From NCBI GenBank assembly GCA_041485885.1, contig JBGPKL010000003.1:62001-126000 (forward strand): 64,000 nt of DNA. The letters are read 5' to 3'. The position numbers and the translations under genes were made by a program. This document shows, piece by piece, positions 17,416 through 24,994 of this stretch (positions are counted from its first letter, which is position 1; each line of letters begins with the position of its first letter). This DNA comes from JACQFZ01 sp041485885 (GTDB lineage: Bacteria > Pseudomonadota > Gammaproteobacteria > Acidiferrobacterales > Sulfurifustaceae). The notes beneath the pieces were generated by a model, which saw only the letters and a list, made by a program, of their open reading frames with translations, was not told where the DNA came from and did not search any database.

Positions 17416-19476
17416 ATGGCTCACACCAACCGCCTTAACCAAGAGACCAGTCCCTATTTGTTGCAGCACGCGCACAACCCGGTCGACTGGTACCCGTGGG
17501 GCGAGGAAGCGCTCGGGCGCGCGCGAAGCACGGACAAGCCGATCCTCCTGTCGATCGGCTATTCCGCGTGCCACTGGTGTCACGTGATGGAGCACGAGTC
17601 GTTCGAGGACGAGGAAGTGGCGCGGGTGATGAACGAGCTCTTCGTCTGCATCAAGGTCGATCGCGAGGAGCGGCCGGACCTCGACAAGATCTATCAGACG
17701 GCGCATCAGGCGCTCGCGCAGCGCGGCGGCGGCTGGCCGCTGACGATGTTCCTCACGCCGGAGGACCTCATGCCGTTTTTCGCCGGGACGTATTTTCCGA
17801 AGGAACCGCGTTACGGCATGCCCGGGTTCGTCGACGTGCTCACGCGGGTCGCCGCGGCGTACCGGGAGCAGCGTGACGCGATTCGCGCGCAGAACGATCA
17901 GCTCCGCGGCATTTTCGCCAGCGTCGATAGGGGCGAATCTACCGATAACGCCGAGCTGAACGATCGCGTATTCGATCGCGCGCGCGCTGAGCTACGTTCG
18001 CAGTACGACGCGGACTACGGCGGTTTCGGCGACGCGCCGAAGTTTCCGCACCCGACCTCGCTGGAATTCCTTCTGCGGCGCTATGAACGTTCCGCTCGTA
18101 CCGCGCAACCGGATGACGAAGCGCTCGCCATGGTGCGCGGAACCCTACGCGCGATGGCGTACGGTGGAATTTACGATCAAATCGGCGGCGGCTTTTGTCG
18201 CTACTCGGTCGATCAATACTGGGCAATACCGCATTTCGAAAAAATGCTTTACGACAACGCGCAGCTTCTGCCGCTCTACACCGACGCCGCGCTCATCACG
18301 GGCGATCCGCTCTTCCGCCGCGTCGCCGAAGAAACCGGCGCGTGGGTGATGCGCGAAATGCAGTCGCCCGACGGCGGTTACTACTCGACGCTCGATGCCG
18401 ATTCCGAAGGTCACGAAGGAAAGTATTACGTATGGGACGTGGAGGAAATTCGCGCGCTGCTAACGCCGGAAGAGTACGCGGCCGTCGAGCGCCGCTTCGG
18501 ACTGCAGCGCAAACCCAACTTCGAAGGACGCTGGCATCTAAATGTGTATGCCGAGACGGCCGACGTCGCGCGCGAACTGAATCTGAACGAAGCCGAAGTC
18601 GTCAAACGACTCGAATCCGCGCGCGCCAAGTTATACGAAGCACGCGAAAAGCGCGTGCGCCCGGGACGCGATGAAAAAATTCTCGCGAGCTGGAACGGGC
18701 TGATGATCAAGGGCATGGCTCGCGCCGGTCGCCTGCTCGGCCGCCCCGATTTCGTCGCGTCCGCCGGGCGCGCGCTCGATTTCGTGCGGCGTGAATTATG
18801 GCGCAACGGTCGGTTGCTCGCCGTCACGAAAGACGGCCGTGCGCACTTGAACGCCTATCTCGACGATCACGCGTTCCTGATCGACGGCGCGCTCGAGCTG
18901 CTGCAAGCGCGCTGGCGCACGGACGATTTCGACTTCGCGTTCACTCTCGCGCGCATGCTGCTCGACCGCTTCGAAGATAAAACCGACGGCGGTTTTTATT
19001 TCACCTCCGACGATCACGAGCGGCTGGTGCATCGTCCGAAGCCAACCGCCGACGAAGCGCTGCCGTCGGGCAACGGCATCGCCGTGCAGGCGCTGTTGCG
19101 CCTCGGCTACTTACTCGGCGAGGTGGATTTCTTAAACGCCGCGGAGCGCACGTCGAAAGCGCTGCAGTCGCGGATCGCGCAATATCCTTCCGCGCATTGT
19201 TCGCTGCTCATCGCGCTCGGCGATTATTTACATCCCCCGCGCACGGTCGTGCTGCGCGGGTCGCACGATGAGCTCGCGAGTTGGCAGGCTCAGTTGGCGC
19301 GCGCTGACACGCTTCCGCCGATAACGCTAGCAATTCCCGACGACGCTGTCGCTTTACCCCGCGTGCTCGCCGAGCGCAAGAACGTTGGCACGGCGACCGC
19401 GTACGTCTGCATCGGCCACGCCTGTCAGCCACCGGTAACGAACGTCGAGGCGCTGGAAATGTTGCTCGCGCAGTAA
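17416..19476 (+). CDS. YyaL/DUF255 thioredoxin-domain protein
   Basis: A 686-residue protein from the ATG at 17416 (MAHTNRLNQETSPYLLQHA); upstream in-frame sequence is not conserved in type. The N-terminal DUF255 thioredoxin-like domain has the diagnostic HNPVDWYPWG and the CHWC motif at 52-55 in SACHWCHVMEHESFED. The rest is an alpha/alpha six-barrel related to N-acylglucosamine 2-epimerase and glycosidase folds, with YDQIGGGFCRYSVD and HFEKMLYDNAQLL. Homologues (YyaL, mammalian SPATA20) are widespread but the biochemical role is not known. It stands alone, divergent from arnT. Confidence 0.9.
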   Translation: MAHTNRLNQETSPYLLQHAHNPVDWYPWGEEALGRARSTDKPILLSIGYSACHWCHVMEHESFEDEEVARVMNELFVCIKVDREERPDLDKIYQTAHQALAQRGGGWPLTMFLTPEDLMPFFAGTYFPKEPRYGMPGFVDVLTRVAAAYREQRDAIRAQNDQLRGIFASVDRGESTDNAELNDRVFDRARAELRSQYDADYGGFGDAPKFPHPTSLEFLLRRYERSARTAQPDDEALAMVRGTLRAMAYGGIYDQIGGGFCRYSVDQYWAIPHFEKMLYDNAQLLPLYTDAALITGDPLFRRVAEETGAWVMREMQSPDGGYYSTLDADSEGHEGKYYVWDVEEIRALLTPEEYAAVERRFGLQRKPNFEGRWHLNVYAETADVARELNLNEAEVVKRLESARAKLYEAREKRVRPGRDEKILASWNGLMIKGMARAGRLLGRPDFVASAGRALDFVRRELWRNGRLLAVTKDGRAHLNAYLDDHAFLIDGALELLQARWRTDDFDFAFTLARMLLDRFEDKTDGGFYFTSDDHERLVHRPKPTADEALPSGNGIAVQALLRLGYLLGEVDFLNAAERTSKALQSRIAQYPSAHCSLLIALGDYLHPPRTVVLRGSHDELASWQAQLARADTLPPITLAIPDDAVALPRVLAERKNVGTATAYVCIGHACQPPVTNVEALEMLLAQ

Positions 19477-20017
19477 CGAGCACCAGGCGAGACTCGAGTT
19501 CGCGAGATAAGCCGCCGCCAGCCGCAGCGTCTACGGTGGTTGTGACAGTTTCGGCGCGTGTGACAACGGAGGCGATAGGAGCCGGAAAAGGCACGTCACC
19601 GTGTGTATGTCGCTCATAGGCTCGTCGGCCGGCGACGTCTCGTCGGTAATCGGCTGCAGTTCACGAACGCATTTCGACGGCCCGTCGCATTGGCATCGAA
19701 CACCGGTGACGGACACTCTAACCTCATGGTTACCTTGCCATAGCGATACAGTCGCCCAATGGTGGGCATCGCGACGAGTCACAAAGCCCCTCTACCGGAC
19801 CCGTCGCGCCCCCCAAAAAGCCTGTAAGCGTCCTGTCGATTGTTCGGTTGACAGCACATAATTTAAGTCGCGCTCGCTGTCGAGTCCATAAGAGCGCGAA
19901 ATCTCGTTCATCGAGAACGAGGATTGATCTGAATCGGGGGGACTGCGCGTGGCGCTTGCTGCACCACATTCATTGATGAGAGACGCACGGGCTATCTGAG
20001 CTGCAGGAGTGCGAGCT
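19477..20017. other. Long intergenic region upstream of the first GntR-like gene
   Basis: No convincing gene. It holds a TGTGACA direct repeat (19541 and 19559), whose first copy shares 13 nt (TGTGACAGTTTCG) with a palindrome upstream of the second GntR gene. It also has a 7-bp hairpin CTCGTTC/GAACGAG (19903-19921), an AT-richer stretch near 19845-19866 with a CATAAT -10-like hexamer at 19857, and GCAGGAG ahead of the ATG at 20018. Confidence 0.6.
19541..19566. promoter_or_regulatory. TGTGACA direct-repeat site upstream of first GntR gene
   Basis: TGTGACAGTTTCG at 19541-19553 and TGTGACAA at 19559-19566 are in the same orientation with an 18-bp period. The first half is identical to the left half of the palindrome at 21296-21320. 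Inferred binding site for one or both neighbouring regulators; its distance from the gene start (about 450 nt) is large. Confidence 0.45.
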
Positions 20018-20956
20018 ATGGATTTCGTCGTGAACCGCAGCGGAATCATGACGCTCCGGGATCAGCTGGTAATACAGATCAAACTGAAGATACTCGCCGG
20101 AGAGCTGGCCGAGGGGCGTCGACTGCCGAGCGTGCGATCTCTCGCGTGCCGCCTTAAGGTTCACCCCAACACAGTGGCCGCCGCCTACAAGGAGCTTGGG
20201 CTCACCGGCAACGTGACGACCGGACGCGGCGTCGGCGTGTTCGCGCGCGGCGCGCCCGTCGTTCCACAGGACAAGCGCACATTCGGCGAAATGCTCGAAG
20301 CAGCCTTGCAGCTCGCCTTCCGGCTGGGTTTCTCCGGCACCGAGATCCGCGCGGCGGTCGACCGTTGGATCGCGAGTCATCCGCCCGATTGCATCGTGGT
20401 GGTAGATCCGTCGCAGGAAACCGCGGAATTGCTGCGCGATGAAATTCGTCGCGCCGTCAACGTGCGCATTTTGGCATACACACTCGATGATGCGACGCGA
20501 GATCCGACGCGTCTTTGTGGCGCTTTGATCGTGACGCTGCCGTTTTATGTCGATCGCCTGCGCACGCTTGTCGCCAACATATTTCTCATCACCCTCAAGA
20601 TGCAGTTTCCCAAAGAGCAAGCGCTGGCGTTACCGCAGAAAGCAAAAGTGCTATTCGTATCGCATTCGCCGCGGCTCCTGCCTTATGCCGTTGGCTTCGT
20701 TGATGTTTTGCGCGGCAGCGACGTGACGCTCGACTGTCGTGTGCTTCACGCGCGAGAGGAATGGGAGCCGCTGGCTCGTATCGCGGATACGGTCTTCGTC
20801 GATGTGGCGTCGGCGTCGGCGGTGCGTCGAATCCGGTCCCAGGGCATCGTCGAGCTTCAATTGTTGACGTCGCAAACGATCGCCGAGATTCGCTCGGCGC
20901 TGGCCTTCGTGCAACCCTCGTTCGCGGTGAAGAATCAGGCGGTCGCTTCGAAGTAG
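20018..20956 (+). CDS. GntR-family (YtrA-like) transcriptional regulator, paralogue 1
   Basis: A 312-residue regulator. Residues 12-77 form a GntR winged helix (LRDQLVIQIKLKIL, LPSVRSLACRLKVHPNTVAAAYKELG), with the NTVAAAY recognition helix typical of the YtrA/MocR side of the family. The remaining about 230 residues are not a PLP aminotransferase, FCD or UTRA domain that I recognise. They read as an alpha/beta domain with repeated strands such as CIVVVDPS, ALIVTLPF and KVLFVSHSPRLLPYAVG. The ATG at 20018 is preceded by GCAGGAG with good spacing and aligns exactly with the start of its paralogue at 21479. No adjacent ABC transporter is present, unlike classic YtrA loci. Confidence 0.85.
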   Translation: MDFVVNRSGIMTLRDQLVIQIKLKILAGELAEGRRLPSVRSLACRLKVHPNTVAAAYKELGLTGNVTTGRGVGVFARGAPVVPQDKRTFGEMLEAALQLAFRLGFSGTEIRAAVDRWIASHPPDCIVVVDPSQETAELLRDEIRRAVNVRILAYTLDDATRDPTRLCGALIVTLPFYVDRLRTLVANIFLITLKMQFPKEQALALPQKAKVLFVSHSPRLLPYAVGFVDVLRGSDVTLDCRVLHAREEWEPLARIADTVFVDVASASAVRRIRSQGIVELQLLTSQTIAEIRSALAFVQPSFAVKNQAVASK

Positions 20957-21295
20957 CACGGATGCTCGACTGCCGGCACATGTCGTGATCGCGCGACGGC
21001 GAAACCGCGGGCGATCGTTGCCGTGGCTTCAGAACCATCACGAGCGTCCCAGGGTCACACGGTGAAGTTAGGAGGATAGGTACCGGCGCGGGTTTCGCGG
21101 TGAGCCGTGTCACCCCCGCGCCGGTGGCGCGTCGCCAAAGTCTCCCCCTAACACGCGATCGCTTCGCGGAGACTCCCCATTTTCGACGACACGATGTTGC
21201 TCGGCATACTGCTCAGACGCGTCCACGTCCACGCACGTGCACGTCCTTGCAGCGGATGGATCATTGCCGAGTTAAGAGCTCGGGTCTACCCCGCT

Positions 21296-21320
21296 TGTGA
21301 CAGTTTCGATAACTGTCACA
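21296..21320. promoter_or_regulatory. Palindromic operator candidate TGTGACAGTT-N5-AACTGTCACA
   Basis: Perfect 10-bp arms (21296-21305 and 21311-21320) around TCGAT. It lies about 160 nt upstream of the second GntR-like gene. The left half is repeated at 19541 upstream of the first paralogue. Size and symmetry suit a dimeric winged-helix regulator; assignment to the neighbouring GntR proteins is inference. Confidence 0.6.
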
Positions 21321-21374
21321 TATCGGCTAAGAACGATTCTAAGAAACGAGCCGTGCGTCGCACGCCCATTAATA

Positions 21375-21403
21375 CATGTGACACTCGCGCCGAGTGTCAC
21401 ATG
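21375..21403. promoter_or_regulatory. Palindromic operator candidate CATGTGACACTCG-N3-CGAGTGTCACATG
   Basis: Perfect 13-bp arms (21375-21387 and 21391-21403) around CGC, 75 nt upstream of the second GntR-like start. It shares the TGTGACA/TGTCACA core with 21296-21320, spaced about 80 bp from it. A TAGAAT -10-like hexamer follows near 21434, so a protein bound here would sit over or next to the promoter. Autoregulation is inferred. Confidence 0.6.
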
Positions 21404-21478
21404 AGTCGACACAACGACGCGAATGCCGCATAGAATCGCCCAGAAATCGATAAACGCGTCGCCGAGAGGAATAGAACT

Positions 21479-22414
21479 ATGGACTTCATCGTAAATCGCC
21501 GCGGCCGATTGTCTCTGCGCGAGCAGCTGGCAATTCAGATCAAGCTGAAAATTCTATGCGGCGAGCTCGCCGAGGGGCGCAAGCTGCCGAGCATTCGCTC
21601 GCTCGCACGACGTTTGAAAATTCATCCGAACACGGTCGCCGCCGCCTATCGGGAACTCGGCTTGAGCGGCAACGTTGCCGCCGATCCGGGGGTAGGCGTA
21701 TTTGCGCTCGGCGCGCCGGCCACGCCGCAGGACGATCGCACCTTCGAGGAGCTGCTCGAAACGACTCTGCAATCGGCGATCCGCCGCGGCTTCTCGAGCG
21801 CGCGCATCCGCGCGGCGGTCGAACACTGGCTGATTAATTCCCCGACCGATCGCATCGTAGTCGTGGATCGGTTTCGCGAAACCGCGGAACTGTTGCGCGA
21901 CGAGATCCGTTTGCACGTCGACGTGCCGGTCTTGGCGTGTACGCTCGATGACGTGAAACAACAGCCGAGTCGGCTCACGGGCGCCTTGACGGTGACTCTG
22001 CCTTTCTGCGTCGACAGCCTGCGCCTTCTCGTCGAGAACGTTTTCCTCATCACGCTGCGCATGCGATTTCCGGAAAAGTGGATCTTCGAGATACCGCCGG
22101 GAGCGCGCGCGCTGTTCGTGTCGCACGCGCCGCGGCTGCTGCCGTTCTCCTCCGGCCTCTTCTTTATTCTGCGCGGTGATGAAGCGACGTTCGAATGCCG
22201 ACCGCTCTCGGCGAGAGCCGAGTGGGAGCGCATCGCTCACACGGCGGATTTGGTTTATGCCGACGTTTGTTCCGCTCCCGCGGTTGCCGAGGTTCGCCCC
22301 AAGCGCATGGTCGAGATTCGATTGTTGACCCCCGCAACTCTGGCCGAGATTTGCTCGGCAGCGACGTTCGTTCGCCCGGCACCTGCGCAAGGAGTGTCGA
22401 CGCTTTCGCGCTGA
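21479..22414 (+). CDS. GntR-family (YtrA-like) transcriptional regulator, paralogue 2
   Basis: A 311-residue paralogue of the protein at 20018-20956. The first 80 residues are nearly the same (MDFxVNRxG, LREQLAIQIKLKIL, RSLARRLKIHPNTVAAAYRELGL). The C-terminal alpha/beta domain also aligns throughout (RIVVVDRFRETAELLRDEI, GALTVTLPF, ALFVSHAPRLLPFSSG). The C-terminal parts are more diverged than the DNA-binding parts, so the two proteins probably recognise similar DNA but different signals. The ATG at 21479 follows GAGAGGA. Two strong palindromes lie within 185 nt upstream. The effector is unknown. Confidence 0.85.
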   Translation: MDFIVNRRGRLSLREQLAIQIKLKILCGELAEGRKLPSIRSLARRLKIHPNTVAAAYRELGLSGNVAADPGVGVFALGAPATPQDDRTFEELLETTLQSAIRRGFSSARIRAAVEHWLINSPTDRIVVVDRFRETAELLRDEIRLHVDVPVLACTLDDVKQQPSRLTGALTVTLPFCVDSLRLLVENVFLITLRMRFPEKWIFEIPPGARALFVSHAPRLLPFSSGLFFILRGDEATFECRPLSARAEWERIAHTADLVYADVCSAPAVAEVRPKRMVEIRLLTPATLAEICSAATFVRPAPAQGVSTLSR

Positions 22415-22563
22415 GATCCAGGCTCGCTCCGATGGACTCCGGCGGTACGGCGACGGCGACGTAATCCGGTTTCTACCGCGGAAAACCCCCTATTTCGTGG
22501 ACCAGATTTCACTGGCATGAAACATGCTGCTCTTGGGTAGAGACGAACCATGAAGAAGGCCCT

Positions 22564-22932
22564 ATGTCCGCCCATTCGATTTTATCGGCTCAGCTAGAAC
22601 CGAACGGATTGCTGCGCTACGCGTCGAGTCTCGCTCGTGCCGCTCGCGAACTTCACGGCCGCGAGCGGCAGCGCTTACGCGCGGAGATCGCGCGCGTGCC
22701 GGGGTTGTTCGCGCTGCTGATGAAATCCCGCAACGGGGCGCCATGGAGCTTCGCAGAGCGCGAGGAGCTGCGCACGCGGCTGCGTGGAATTGGTCGGCTC
22801 TGCGTTTACACCGCCGCGCTGGTCGCGCCAGGTACCGAAATCACTCTACCGCTGCTCGCCTGGTGGTTGGATCGCCGCGACGCGCGGCGTATCGCTACTG
22901 CAATGGCGGGCGGCGCGAACGTGTCGATCTAA
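22564..22932 (+). CDS. Small conserved-type protein with one hydrophobic segment near the C-terminus
   Basis: A 122-residue protein of unknown function. The N-terminal two thirds are helical and rich in Arg/Glu (RELHGRERQRLRAEIARVPGLFALLMKS). They are followed by WSFAEREELRTRLRGIGRLCVYTAALVAPGTEITLPLLAWWLDRRDARR, seen here as AEREELRTRLRGIGRL and TLPLLAWWLDRR. The hydrophobic part (about 82-101) ends in a basic WWLDRR, like short LETM1-related membrane proteins, but I do not assign it. A GAAGG motif precedes the ATG. It may be a target of the neighbouring GntR pair. The alternative ATG at 22550 gives only a 15-residue peptide in another frame. Confidence 0.6.
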   Translation: MSAHSILSAQLEPNGLLRYASSLARAARELHGRERQRLRAEIARVPGLFALLMKSRNGAPWSFAEREELRTRLRGIGRLCVYTAALVAPGTEITLPLLAWWLDRRDARRIATAMAGGANVSI

Positions 22933-22958
22933 TTCTTCGCCCTTCGCGATCCGCCCAA

Positions 22959-24416
22959 CTAACTCTCAGCGGCGGACTTCCAGGTAAGGTCCAACTCCCG
23001 CGCGGCGCGCACCTCGTCGAGACGGCGTACGGGTGTCGTGTGCGGCGCGGTTTTCACGAGCTGCGGGTTTTCCTCGACCTCGCGCGCGATTTCGATCAGT
23101 GCGGCTACAAACCGATCGAGCTCTTCCTTCGCTTCCGTCTCTGTCGGCTCGATGAGAAAACACTCCGGCACGAGCAACGGAAAATAGGTTGTCGGCGCGT
23201 GGAAACCTTTATCGAGCAATCGCTTCGCCACATCCATGGCGATCACGCCATGGCGATCCTTGAGCTTCTTCAGCGTGAGGATGAACTCGTGCGTGGCACG
23301 TCGCTTCGGATAGGCGGCGTCGAAACCCGCTTGTGTCAGCCGCGCCAATAAGTAATTCGCGTTGAGCGTCGAGAATTCGGCGACGCGGTGCATGCCGTCG
23401 CGGCCGAGCAGTCGCGCGTAGACATAGGCGCGCAGGAGAACGCCGGCGTTACCCATGTTCGCCGAAAGACGGCCGATGGTTTGCGGTCGATGTTTTTCCG
23501 TGAGCCAGTGATACTTCCCTCCCTCTAAACCAACGATCGGCACGGGTAGAAACGGCGCGAGCCGTGAATTCGCCGCGACCGGTCCCGCGCCCGGCCCGCC
23601 GCCGCCGTGAGGGGTGGAAAATGTCTTATGCAGGTTCATGTGGATCACGTCGAACCCCATGTCTCCCGGCTTCACTCGCCCGAGGATCGCGTTCAAGTTG
23701 GCGCCGTCGTAATAAAGCAAACCGCCCGCGTCATGGACGATCTTGGCGATCTCGGTGATGCGCCGCTCGAAGACGCCGAGCGTCGAGGGATTGGTGAGCA
23801 TCAGCCCAGCGGTTTGCCGACCGACCGCGGCCCGCAGCGCTTCGAGATCGACGTCGCCATTGGCGTCGGTCGGAATCTCCCGCACCGTGTAGCCGCACAT
23901 TACCGCCGTCGCGGGATTGGTGCCGTGCGCCGCGTCGGGTACGAGGATTTCGACGCGGTTCTGGTCGCCGCGCGATTCGTGGTACGCGCGGATCATCGCG
24001 ACGCCCGCGAATTCGCCCTGCGCGCCGGCGAGCGGTGTGAGCGAAACGCTCTGCATGCCGGTTACGTCTTTCAGGATTTCCTGCAACTCGTACATGCATC
24101 CGAGAAAACCCTGCCCGGTCGACTCCGGCGCGTGCGGGTGCCGCGACAATAGAGGCGGCAGCATCGCGAGCTTATTGCACGCGCGCGGGTTGTACTTCAT
24201 CGTGCAAGAACCGAGCGGATAGAAATGCGTGTCGATCGAGAAATTTTTTTGCGAGAGACGCGTATAGTGACGCACCGCTTGCATCTCGGAGACTTCCGGC
24301 AACAGGGGGCGTCGGCGGCGCCGCAACTTTTGCGGAATGTCGCTGACATCCGCTTTGGATGACGGCGCCTGTGTGGGGTTACGGCGTCCCGGCTTTGAGC
24401 GTTCGAAGATCAACAT
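22959..24416 (-). CDS. gcvPB: Glycine dehydrogenase (decarboxylating) subunit 2
   Basis: PLP-bearing subunit of the two-chain P-protein of the glycine cleavage system, which decarboxylates glycine and passes the aminomethyl group to lipoyl-GcvH. The 485-residue product has FYPLGSCTMKYNPR near the N-terminus and HMNLHKTFSTPHGGGGPGAGP with the PLP lysine, seen as LHKTFSTPHGGGGPG. It is the last gene of the gcv operon, 64 nt downstream of tpx. That gap contains a small dispersed repeat. Most well-known proteobacteria have a single-chain GcvP, so the split form is a useful taxonomic hint. Confidence 0.95.
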   Translation of the reverse strand: MLIFERSKPGRRNPTQAPSSKADVSDIPQKLRRRRRPLLPEVSEMQAVRHYTRLSQKNFSIDTHFYPLGSCTMKYNPRACNKLAMLPPLLSRHPHAPESTGQGFLGCMYELQEILKDVTGMQSVSLTPLAGAQGEFAGVAMIRAYHESRGDQNRVEILVPDAAHGTNPATAVMCGYTVREIPTDANGDVDLEALRAAVGRQTAGLMLTNPSTLGVFERRITEIAKIVHDAGGLLYYDGANLNAILGRVKPGDMGFDVIHMNLHKTFSTPHGGGGPGAGPVAANSRLAPFLPVPIVGLEGGKYHWLTEKHRPQTIGRLSANMGNAGVLLRAYVYARLLGRDGMHRVAEFSTLNANYLLARLTQAGFDAAYPKRRATHEFILTLKKLKDRHGVIAMDVAKRLLDKGFHAPTTYFPLLVPECFLIEPTETEAKEELDRFVAALIEIAREVEENPQLVKTAPHTTPVRRLDEVRAARELDLTWKSAAES

Positions 24417-24437
24417 TAGTCCGGCCTATTGCAATAA

Positions 24438-24466
24438 CGGGATCCCCGCTTTCGCTGGGATGACGA
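24438..24466. repeat. Short dispersed inverted repeat (dRS3-like type)
   Basis: ATCCCCGC at 24442-24449 and GCTGGGAT at 24454-24461 around TTTC, an imperfect 8-bp stem, within CGGGATCCCCGCTTTCGCTG. On the plus strand it would encode the peptide GIPAFAGMT, a well-known trace of this repeat type in proteobacteria. It lies between tpx and gcvPB. Confidence 0.65.
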
Positions 24467-24480
24467 GCGTTTCGCGCGCG

Positions 24481-24981
24481 TCACTTCAACGCGGCTATCG
24501 CCGCTTCGTAGTTCGGCTCTTGCGCGATTTCCGGAACGAGTTCGCGGTAAACGACCTTGTCGTTCTCGTCGAGTACGACGACGGCGCGGGCGGTGATACC
24601 GGTGAGCGGCCCGTTCTGGATCAGCACGCCGTAGTCCTTGGCGAAATTACGGTCCCGCATCATCGAAAGTGTCTTCACGTTACCGATGTTCTCGGCGCTG
24701 CAGAAACGCTTCTGCGCGAATGGCAGGTCGGCGGAGATCGTCAGCACGGCGACATCAATACGGCTCTTAGCGAAGTCGTTGAACTTCTTCGTGCTGATCG
24801 CGCAGACCGGCGTGTCCAAGCTCGGCACGATGTTCAGCAGTTTTTTCTTGCCTTTGAAGTCGGCGAGCCGGACTTCTTTCAGATCCCCGTCGATGAGCTG
24901 AAAGTCGGGCGCCTTGGCGCCGACGCTCGGCAATTCGGCATTGGTGTTGATCGGATTTCCGCGAAGCTTGATGGTCGCCAT
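24481..24981 (-). CDS. tpx: Thiol peroxidase Tpx (atypical 2-Cys peroxiredoxin)
   Basis: Thioredoxin-dependent peroxidase that reduces hydrogen and lipid peroxides. The 166-residue product starts with TIKLRGNPINTNAELP. The peroxidatic cysteine lies in SLDTPVCA (about residue 60) and the resolving cysteine in KRFCSAENI (about 94), as in E. coli Tpx. It is inserted between gcvPA and gcvPB, 13 nt after the first and 64 nt before the second, so it is likely cotranscribed with the glycine cleavage genes and under the same riboswitch. Confidence 0.97.
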   Translation of the reverse strand: MATIKLRGNPINTNAELPSVGAKAPDFQLIDGDLKEVRLADFKGKKKLLNIVPSLDTPVCAISTKKFNDFAKSRIDVAVLTISADLPFAQKRFCSAENIGNVKTLSMMRDRNFAKDYGVLIQNGPLTGITARAVVVLDENDKVVYRELVPEIAQEPNYEAAIAALK

Positions 24982-24994
24982 GATTTCTCCTCGG

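Larger units (their letters stand above)
20957..21478. other. Intergenic region between the two GntR paralogues
   Basis: About 520 nt without a convincing gene. It contains several GTGAC/GTCAC dyads: small ones near 21055-21066 and 21101-21116, then two strong palindromes at 21296-21320 and 21375-21403. A Shine-Dalgarno-like AGGAGG at 21070 has no start codon at a suitable distance. GAGAGGA precedes the ATG at 21479. The richness in TGTGACA dyads suggests a complex regulatory region. Confidence 0.55.

Noticed and set aside
19848..19876. Consensus TTGACA at 19848 as a promoter for the first GntR gene
   Set aside because: No -10 hexamer occurs at 16-18 nt; the CATAAT nearby is only 3 nt away. 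A weak -35 at 19834 would fit that -10 better.
21070..21300. Strong AGGAGG followed by a 66-codon frame starting GTG at 21100
   Set aside because: The spacing to the start codon is too long and the Arg/Pro-rich product has no family features; treated as non-coding regulatory DNA.
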